Of a DNA stretch of 40,386 bases, positions 34,724 to 40,386 are shown one piece after another. The position numbers and the translations under genes are program-made. The DNA is from Nostoc sp. JL33 (lineage in GTDB: Bacteria > Cyanobacteriota > Cyanobacteriia > Cyanobacteriales > Nostocaceae): contig NZ_JABXKP010000068.1 in NCBI RefSeq assembly GCF_017114985.1, positions 1 to 40,386 of the forward strand, in the 5' to 3' direction. Below the pieces are notes generated by a model. That model did no database searches, was not told the DNA's origin, and saw only the letters and a list, made by a program, of their open reading frames with translations. Position 1 is the first letter of the stretch. Every line of letters starts with the position of its first letter.

Positions 34724-34764
34724 ATTATTGCAGGCTTAAGCCGCGCTATCCTGGTAATGGAAGC
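34724..34764 (+). repeat. attR core, 41-bp direct repeat
   Basis: Identical to 25630-25670. Exact recombination between the two leaves one copy and rejoins dprA in frame. Confidence 0.93.
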
Positions 34765-35173
34765 CCCGTTAAAATCTGGTGCTTTAATCACAGCTACCTA
34801 CGCGAATGAATTTGGTAGAGATGTCTATGCATTACCTGGAAGACTTGACGATCACCCATCCCAAGGGTGCTTAAAGTTACTGAATCAAGGAGCTTCTTTC
34901 ATCCTCAAGGAACTAGATGAACTGTTAACTATGCTAGGAGCAATACCACAAATTGATGGAGTCGAGGCTTCCACAGCACCAGAACAGTTAATGCCAACTT
35001 TATCGCCAGAATTGCAAACGGTAATGAATGCGTTTTCTTGTGATCCTTTACCCTTTGATTTTATTGTCCAACAAACCGGCATGGCTGCTGGCTCAGTTTC
35101 CAGTGCTTTATTACAGTTGGAACTTATGGGTTTAGTTTCGCAACTGCCAGGAATGCGGTATCAAAAAAGTTAA
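34757..35173 (+). CDS. dprA: DprA, C-terminal part
   Basis: Continues DprA directly: MEAPLKSGALITATYANEFG, then DVYALPGRLDDHPSQGCLKL (end of the Rossmann-like fold) and the C-terminal winged-helix domain (DPLPFDFIVQQTGMAAGSVS ... LVSQLPGMRYQ). Joining 24964-25670 to 34765-35173 gives 1,116 nt, an unbroken 371-residue frame. While the element is present, this half has an ATG at 34757 inside the repeat but no evident ribosome-binding site, so it is probably not made on its own. No mutation is seen in it, so the split seems recent or reversible. Confidence 0.93.
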   Translation: MEAPLKSGALITATYANEFGRDVYALPGRLDDHPSQGCLKLLNQGASFILKELDELLTMLGAIPQIDGVEASTAPEQLMPTLSPELQTVMNAFSCDPLPFDFIVQQTGMAAGSVSSALLQLELMGLVSQLPGMRYQKS

Positions 35174-35289
35174 GAGTTAAAATACAACAGCATTATTTAG
35201 CTTTTTAACTTTGTTTTTAGCGATTTAACCCTAAGATTTATGGGAATATAAAAATTGTATTTTTATATAAAAACAAACTAATTAAAATC

Positions 35290-36225
35290 ATGAATCAATG
35301 GGCTTTTGAATACAAAGTAGAAAATATAGGTAAATCTGTTATCTTACACGCAGACTGTTTCGAGTGGCTGAGTAGGATACCAGAAAACAGCATTCATGCA
35401 GTAGTTACAGATCCACCTTACGGCGTAAAAGAATATGATTTTGACCAGTTGCTAAAAAGAGCAAATGGAAACGGAGGGATTTGGAGAATACCCCCATCAT
35501 TTGATGGACATCAACGCGCACCTTTACCACGATTTACCGCACTTACTACCAAAGAACGTCTAGTTTTAAAAAATTTCTTTGTAGAATGGGCAAAACTATT
35601 GGTACGTGTACTTCGCCCTGGTGGTCATGTTTTTATAGCAAGTAATGCATTTCTTTCCCAGTTAGTTTTCTCTGCTTTAGTTGAGGGCGGTTTGGAGTTT
35701 CGCGGAGAATTGATTCGCCTGGTGAGAACACTTCGTGGTGGCGATCGCCCAAAAAATGCCGAAGATGAATTTCCTAATGTGTCTTCCATGCTCAGAGGAT
35801 GTTATGAGCCGTGGGGTATTTTACGAAAGCCGATACCAGTAGGAATGAAACTCAGCGAATGTCTGCGAGAATTTCAAACTGGAGGGTTAAGACGCAACAG
35901 AGATGGTACACCTTTGGGTGATGTTATTGCTAGTGAGAGGACACCTCAGAAAGAACGAGCTATTGCAAATCACCCAAGTCTTAAACCACAGTCTTTTTTA
36001 CGTCAGGTCGTTTATGCTGCACTACCTTTAGGTGAAGGTATAATTGCTGATACTTTTATGGGTTCTGGTTCGACAGTTGCAGCGGCGGAAGCTGTTGGTG
36101 TTTGCTGCATTGGTATTGAGCGTAATTTAGATTATTATGAGATGAGTTGCACCGCTATTCCTAACTTGATAACTTTAGAAACGCCTTTCCCAAATATTAC
36201 AGACTTGCAACTAACACTATGGTAA
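35290..36225 (+). CDS. DNA methyltransferase (type II, N6-adenine/N4-cytosine class)
   Basis: 311 residues. Catalytic motif IV DPPYG at residues 41-45 comes first, and the S-adenosylmethionine-binding motif I (ADTFMGSGSTVAAAEAVG, about 255-272) at the end, the beta-type order. A region of about 80 residues between them should recognise the target; specificity is not readable. It starts about 115 bp after dprA and ends 9 bp inside the convergent nuclease gene, so the two form a restriction-modification pair. Confidence 0.9.
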   Translation: MNQWAFEYKVENIGKSVILHADCFEWLSRIPENSIHAVVTDPPYGVKEYDFDQLLKRANGNGGIWRIPPSFDGHQRAPLPRFTALTTKERLVLKNFFVEWAKLLVRVLRPGGHVFIASNAFLSQLVFSALVEGGLEFRGELIRLVRTLRGGDRPKNAEDEFPNVSSMLRGCYEPWGILRKPIPVGMKLSECLREFQTGGLRRNRDGTPLGDVIASERTPQKERAIANHPSLKPQSFLRQVVYAALPLGEGIIADTFMGSGSTVAAAEAVGVCCIGIERNLDYYEMSCTAIPNLITLETPFPNITDLQLTLW

Positions 36226-36861
36226 ATTGGGAATTTGATAAATCCAGTTGGACATCATTTTTTGATATCCAGATTTAGTAACGCTGGCAGTTATTGTTCT
36301 GCGACTAATTTCCGAACGTCCAGAAAATGACCAATCATTTTTTGTGAGGCTAGCACCAACAACCTTGATAAAACGAAAGGGCTTTGGCTGAATACTTTGA
36401 ACAGCGTCACTAGGACGGTTGCTATCAAAAACAAATACCATCAGCCAAGTATCTTCGGGATTATGACCCTGCCATCCACTCTGATAACGAGAAGCTTTTA
36501 TTTCAATACCAACATGAGAATGCTGTACAGAGTTTTTAGGAAACATCCCAGCAGGAATTAAGTCAGGATGTCCGTTATGATATTGATTTTTTACTAAGTT
36601 AGAGCAGTATTTCGGAATATTTGAAATCATGAATTCTCCAACCATACTGCTAAAGTTGGCTGGCATCAGCATTACCTCAAGACGTTCTATTTCCTTGCTG
36701 TAAAGCTGTTGATTGATAAAGCCTAAAAACTCTACAAAATTATTCATTGCCAAAAGAATGTGTTCAATTGTACAGTCGTATGGCAGAGTCGCGTTAGGAT
36801 TAAAACCGTTACTCTCAATCGGGTGAGGTTGGCAGGCAATCAGCTCTAGTTCGCCGCTCAT
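36217..36861 (-). CDS. type II restriction endonuclease-like protein
   Basis: 214 residues. A PD-(D/E)XK signature is visible: NGHPDLIPAGMFP (P99-D100) and VGIEIKASRYQSG (E120-I-K122). The convergent methyltransferase with a 9-bp 3' overlap supports a restriction role: it would cut unmethylated DNA at the site its partner protects. The frame is complete with no visible damage. The recognition sequence cannot be read. Confidence 0.75.
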   Translation of the reverse strand: MSGELELIACQPHPIESNGFNPNATLPYDCTIEHILLAMNNFVEFLGFINQQLYSKEIERLEVMLMPANFSSMVGEFMISNIPKYCSNLVKNQYHNGHPDLIPAGMFPKNSVQHSHVGIEIKASRYQSGWQGHNPEDTWLMVFVFDSNRPSDAVQSIQPKPFRFIKVVGASLTKNDWSFSGRSEISRRTITASVTKSGYQKMMSNWIYQIPNLP

Positions 36862-36913
36862 TTATAAGGGAGGGGTGGATGTCATGAACAATGCAAAATT
36901 CAAAAATCCCAAA

Positions 36914-38524
36914 TTATCTTTGGGGATAATACTGCGGATTCACAACAGGGGGCTGATAACCATTTGCCGGCACAGTACCTCCCATACTATTGGGTGCAGG
37001 ATTCACAACAGGGGGCTGATAAACACTCATGGGTACTGTCGTACCGTTGGGTAAAGCAGGACTCACAGCAGGGGGCTGATAACCATTTGCGGGTATAGTG
37101 TTTGTGGTACTGTTGGGTGTAACAGCATTTTGGCTAAACTCTTCGTAAGCAGCACGAGAAATTGAGCTGATCAGTTTTTCGGCGCGAGGGTCGTTATTAG
37201 GGCGTTGTACCATCACAGAAGCTATGTAGCGCTTGCCATTTGGCAGAGCAACTAAACCTGCATCTGCCAACATTGTGCCAATATCGCCTGTTTTGTGGTA
37301 TATTCTTGCGCCTGTTCCCAAACCCGATGGTAGTAGACTGTCTTTCTGAGTGCGACGCAAGATATCGAGCATTAGATCGCGTGATGGCATACTCACTAAA
37401 TTTCCCTGACTCACAATCGCCATCAAATTCCCCAATTCCCTCGGACTAGTGGTGTTTGTCCCTGACAAATCTGGGAGTTGATTACGAATTATTGTGTTTG
37501 TCAATCCCCAAGTGCGGAAACGCTGGTTTAAAGCGTCTATGCCTCCCAATCGGGCAATCAACATATTTGTCGCTGTGTTGTCGCTGATTGTAATCATTTT
37601 TGTGGCGACTTCCAGAGCGGCATACTGGGTTCCGGCTGGTTTGTATTGCAGAGTTCCCGAACCGCCAGCTATTATATCCTGTTGCATGGTCAGCATTTCA
37701 TCCAGGCGAATTTTCCCTGCATCCACATCCTGGAAAAAAGCAATCAGAATCGGCACTTTAATTGTGCTAGCCGCCGGAAAACTGGTTGAGCCATTGACAT
37801 CTACATAATTACCAGTATCCAAATCTACTAAGAAAACTCCGGGTGTAAGATTTGGGTTGGCCGTCGCCAAATTTTGCACGGCATTTTTCAAGGAGATAAT
37901 TTCTTGGGATAGGTATAAGCTCGAAGCTGCGGGTGGGGGAGTTTGGGTAGGTTGTGGCTGCGATCGCACCACATTACTATTAGATTGCGGCGCAGAAGTT
38001 GTGGTGATGCGATTAGCCGGGTCTAATACTGACAACACCGTGCCCACAATTGCACCCATCCCAACACCCACAATCAACAACCGCACAACATACAACATGG
38101 TTCTGGCCATTGGCTTTAACCGCGTCTTGGGCGACGATCGCCGGCTTTTTTTTGGCTTTTCCATCCGCACTGTTTTGACCATCACAGCACCTGGTCGAAA
38201 GGGAGGAATTTTCCCTTTCACACTAGGTATTGGTTTTACTGCTGCTGGCATGACTAACCCCGATTTTACCCTACGTGTAGCACCAGGGATTGTCTGAGGA
38301 CTGATCTGATTTTTTGGGCGTGTTAACGCCGCTTGTTGTCCATTCGCACCTTGCTGCTGGCTGTTAGCTTTAACTTTCTTCTTTAGCACTTTTTGAACTT
38401 TTTGTGGCCGCTGGCGGCGATCTAAGGGTTGACGCCGCGAGAAAGCTTTTAGTTCGTCACTTGACTCTGACACCGTTACTCCTTGTGACCCACTTGGCTT
38501 TTTTATTGCAGACTCCTGACCCAA
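36914..38524 (-). CDS. membrane-anchored class A beta-lactamase-like serine hydrolase
   Basis: 536 residues. A long basic, Pro/Gln-rich cytosolic part (1-140), one membrane helix (about 142-167), a linker, then a serine beta-lactamase-like domain (about 205-460): S253-T-I-K256 (AASTIKVPIL), S314-D-N316 (ISDNTATN) and K411-T-G413 (HKTGDIG). The tail has repeats of Q-P-P-(A/V)-V-(S/N)-P type units. Such cyanobacterial proteins may act on peptidoglycan or beta-lactams; antibiotic resistance is not shown. It is unusual in keeping an uncleaved anchor and a long cytosolic part. Confidence 0.85.
   Translation of the reverse strand: MGQESAIKKPSGSQGVTVSESSDELKAFSRRQPLDRRQRPQKVQKVLKKKVKANSQQQGANGQQAALTRPKNQISPQTIPGATRRVKSGLVMPAAVKPIPSVKGKIPPFRPGAVMVKTVRMEKPKKSRRSSPKTRLKPMARTMLYVVRLLIVGVGMGAIVGTVLSVLDPANRITTTSAPQSNSNVVRSQPQPTQTPPPAASSLYLSQEIISLKNAVQNLATANPNLTPGVFLVDLDTGNYVDVNGSTSFPAASTIKVPILIAFFQDVDAGKIRLDEMLTMQQDIIAGGSGTLQYKPAGTQYAALEVATKMITISDNTATNMLIARLGGIDALNQRFRTWGLTNTIIRNQLPDLSGTNTTSPRELGNLMAIVSQGNLVSMPSRDLMLDILRRTQKDSLLPSGLGTGARIYHKTGDIGTMLADAGLVALPNGKRYIASVMVQRPNNDPRAEKLISSISRAAYEEFSQNAVTPNSTTNTIPANGYQPPAVSPALPNGTTVPMSVYQPPVVNPAPNSMGGTVPANGYQPPVVNPQYYPQR
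36930..37100 (-). repeat. tandem repeats coding for the C-terminal tail
   Basis: The unit CACAACAGGGGGCTGATAA (with small changes) recurs three times, about 64 bp apart (near 36941, 37005 and 37067), giving the YQPP(A/V)V(S/N)P motif in the hydrolase tail. Confidence 0.7.
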
Positions 38525-38647
38525 AGCTTAATCTTTTAGCAATATTAATACTTAAATTCGACTTTGCCACTAAGTAGCATTTTTCTGTTTAGTTTAAGCC
38601 ATATTAATTATTTTGGGGGGAGGACTGCGTATATATTAAACGAATAA

Positions 38648-39388
38648 TTACGAGTTTTCACCATCCCTCTGCTTTTTAAGCGCCCATTCTACCTGCTGCA
38701 AAATCCCTCGCAGCATGGCTACTTCCCTTGTTTTCAGGTGAGCGCGATTATACAGTTGGCGAAATTTTCCCATCCGACTAGCTGCCGTATGCGGATATAC
38801 ATAACCAATTTTCAGTAATACTGATTCTAATTGCTGGTAGTATCCTTCCACAACATCTATTGGTGCAAGTTCAGTTTGGGGTAAAGTCTGAGTATTAGGT
38901 TGTTTTACAGATTGTGACAATTCATAACAGCAGATTGCCACAGCAGTAGCCAAATTCAAGGCTACATAATCTTGACTTGTGGGAATGCCAACAAACCTCT
39001 GTGCATAATTTAATTCTTCATTGCTTAATCCCCGGTCTTCTCTGCCAAAAATCAGGGCTGCGGGTTTTTCTGGTTCCTCCAGTAACCAGGGTAATGCAGT
39101 GCGGGGGTTTTCTAAGGGTGTTTCCCAACTCCGAACGCGACCAGTGGTAGCGATCGCCCTGACACATCCATGCAATGCTTCTGGTAAGGTCGCTACTAAT
39201 ATCGCAGATTCTAAAATGTCTTGACCATGAACAGCCATCATCAAAGCTTCCGTCGATAGCGGATCGCATTGGGGATTTACTAATACTAAATGATATAGCC
39301 CGAAATTTTTCATTACCCTGGCGATCGCGCCGATATTTATCGGCCCAGCTGGTTCTACCAACACAATTCTTAATCCAGCCAAGCCCAT
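38648..39388 (-). CDS. trmJ: TrmJ-type tRNA/rRNA 2'-O-methyltransferase
   Basis: 246 residues of the SpoU/TrmH superfamily. SPOUT motifs are IVLVEPAGPINIGAIARVMK (motif 1), LIFGREDRGLSNEE (motif 2) and YVALNLATAVAICCYEL (motif 3, knot). The C-terminal helical extension (TAASRMGKFRQLYNRAHLKT REVAMLRG region) is typical of TrmJ, which methylates the ribose at position 32 of tRNAs with S-adenosylmethionine. Length is normal. A single gene in the window; TrmJ versus a related rRNA enzyme cannot be fully separated by eye. Confidence 0.85.
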   Translation of the reverse strand: MGLAGLRIVLVEPAGPINIGAIARVMKNFGLYHLVLVNPQCDPLSTEALMMAVHGQDILESAILVATLPEALHGCVRAIATTGRVRSWETPLENPRTALPWLLEEPEKPAALIFGREDRGLSNEELNYAQRFVGIPTSQDYVALNLATAVAICCYELSQSVKQPNTQTLPQTELAPIDVVEGYYQQLESVLLKIGYVYPHTAASRMGKFRQLYNRAHLKTREVAMLRGILQQVEWALKKQRDGENS

Positions 39389-39533
39389 TTTTTCCCTCCT
39401 GCGATCGCACCAGATAATACTTACAGGCTAATTCTCAGCATTGTATGTTCTGCTGAAAGTTTCCTTTACATCATTGTAACCAGAGCAAGTAAATGCCTAC
39501 AGCAGTTCTGAACAGTGACTTACACTTCTTTAC

Positions 39534-39929
39534 TCAGCACAATCTCCGCCGTTCAGCTAGTCGTTCGTCGCTATTTATTTGTAGCAACCTAATTGTTGTA
39601 CGTCCTGGAGGCGTTAACCCTAGCAGATCCAGTTCTAAAAAGGTGAAGTGTTCAGTCCATTTCTGGGTGCGTGGGTTGAACAGAAAACTAAAAGCCCCTG
39701 TTTCTGGATCAAACGATCCTAAGTCAGTGCCTTTGTGACGGTTACATCGCCAGCAGGTGAGCGCTAAATTATCAGCATCAGTTGCACCGCCGTGCTTTTG
39801 GGCAATAACATGGTCAATTTCATGGGGAAAAAAGGCGACTCCTGCGGGTAACTGGCAATACTCACATCTATAGTTTGCGCGTTCTTCTACCAGCCGCCGA
39901 AGATTAACCGGAATATAGGTTCCACTCAC
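39534..39929 (-). CDS. HNH endonuclease
   Basis: 131 residues from GTG 39929. The zinc-binding pair C22-x-x-C25 (YRCEYCQLP), the HEIDHVIAQKHGGATDADNL block and CWRCNRHKG give a standard HNH nuclease fold. It starts 2 bp after the stop codon of the upstream gene, so the two are coupled. Cyanobacteria have many such solitary HNH proteins; no intron or element is visible around this one. Confidence 0.85.
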   Translation of the reverse strand: MSGTYIPVNLRRLVEERANYRCEYCQLPAGVAFFPHEIDHVIAQKHGGATDADNLALTCWRCNRHKGTDLGSFDPETGAFSFLFNPRTQKWTEHFTFLELDLLGLTPPGRTTIRLLQINSDERLAERRRLC

Positions 39930-39931
39930 GA

Positions 39932-40273
39932 TCAGCTGGTCAAATAAGATAAATTACCTGCTTTAATCATCACAACTAAGTGTTCAATACGTTCATACTC
40001 ATCTAGTTCTTTCAACTCCGTGGGTGTGAGTTCACCTGCGTTACTGCGTGTTAACAAGGTACGCAAGCGTTCTTGCATTTCGGGGGTGGGTTTAAATTCA
40101 GCAATTTGTTCAGGAGTGGGGTTGCTGGCCAGAAAATCCAGGATATATCGGTAAACTTGTGCTGGTACAGCTGGTTGTTGGAGGCTCAGAGCAAGTAATT
40201 CAGGTAAGCGATCGCCTACTTGTGCTAGTTGTTGAGATAGTTCTTCTGATACTTCCAGGGTGATTTTCGGCAT
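39932..40273 (-). CDS. hypothetical protein upstream of HNH gene
   Basis: 113 residues from ATG 40273 (MPKITLEVSEELSQQLAQVG). The strand-helix start followed by DRLPELLALSLQ resembles small cyanobacterial proteins found before HNH or PIN genes, of unknown role, perhaps an antitoxin-like or regulatory partner. The tail is helical and acidic. It forms a two-gene operon with the HNH endonuclease. Confidence 0.7.
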   Translation of the reverse strand: MPKITLEVSEELSQQLAQVGDRLPELLALSLQQPAVPAQVYRYILDFLASNPTPEQIAEFKPTPEMQERLRTLLTRSNAGELTPTELKELDEYERIEHLVVMIKAGNLSYLTS

Positions 40274-40386
40274 GGTGCGCTTTCCTGAAGTGTGATCTTT
40301 TTCCCATTCTAAACATGGCAAGACTGGCAAAGTGAACTACCCACACTGACTTGGAGTACCAAGTACAGTGTCGGCTTCTGTAATCA

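Larger units (their letters stand above)
25630..34764 (+). mobile_element. 9.1-kb integrative element inserted in dprA
   Basis: Bounded by 41-bp identical direct repeats (25630-25670 and 34724-34764) that lie within the dprA coding sequence. The distance between the repeats is 9,094 bp. It encodes a tyrosine integrase at the left end, three ribbon-helix-helix proteins, a VapE-like helicase with an iteron-like array behind it, a CxxC/HxxH DNA-binding-type protein, a PD-(D/E)XK nuclease, and exported proteins. No structural phage genes, relaxase or conjugation genes are seen. Few HIP1 sites are present but not absent, so it has spent time in cyanobacteria. Best reading: a plasmid- or phage-satellite-like integrative element. 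Confidence 0.92.

Noticed and set aside
25630..34764. Heterocyst-specific programmed excision of the dprA element
   Set aside because: The gene is a competence gene, not one needed in heterocysts, and sequence alone gives no sign of developmental control; kept only as a possibility.

Overview
The window looks like chromosomal DNA of a filamentous, Nostoc-like cyanobacterium. Signs are the many GCGATCGC (HIP1) octamers, an RNase P RNA carrying heptanucleotide repeats, an SLH/OprB-type porin, a GUN4-domain protein, and many dispersed GC-rich palindromes (CGTAGCC/GGCTACG types). All identifications come from reading the sequence; no database search was run.

Layout. 1-1100: a gene entering from the left edge, a nested palindromic element, and rnpB on the minus strand. 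1100-6660: a hypothetical gene, corA, a decayed IS982-like element, a histidine phosphatase, gene remnants, and a second, internally deleted copy of the same IS. 6660-9580: groEL under a perfect CIRCE operator, divergent from a MraY/WecA-type glycosyl-phosphate transferase. 9580-15290: an Rpn/DUF2887 gene, a reverse-transcriptase fragment, fabG, a thioredoxin, and a two-gene coiled-coil/GUN4 cassette. 15290-24770: an iron-uptake-type porin, an orphan antitoxin with a truncated partner, a pentapeptide protein, a Uma2 protein, a PD-(D/E)XK-like protein with a changed catalytic residue, a DUF2301-YdcF membrane pair, and a DUF1400-SGNH fusion.

24964-35173 is the most notable part. The DNA-uptake gene dprA is split by an integrative element of 9,094 bp bounded by a 41-bp direct repeat. 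Joining the two halves across one repeat copy restores an in-frame 371-residue DprA. The element carries a tyrosine integrase next to the left end, matching 17-bp arm-type sites near both ends, three small ribbon-helix-helix proteins, a VapE-like helicase followed by an iteron-like array (candidate replication origin), a CxxC/HxxH protein resembling terminase-small-subunit-like DNA-binding proteins, a PD-(D/E)XK nuclease and three exported proteins of unknown function. It reads as a plasmid- or satellite-like element that disables competence while integrated and should restore it on exact excision.

35290-40330: a convergent DNA methyltransferase/restriction endonuclease pair directly downstream of dprA, a membrane-anchored class A beta-lactamase-like protein, a TrmJ-type RNA methyltransferase, and a two-gene operon with an HNH endonuclease.
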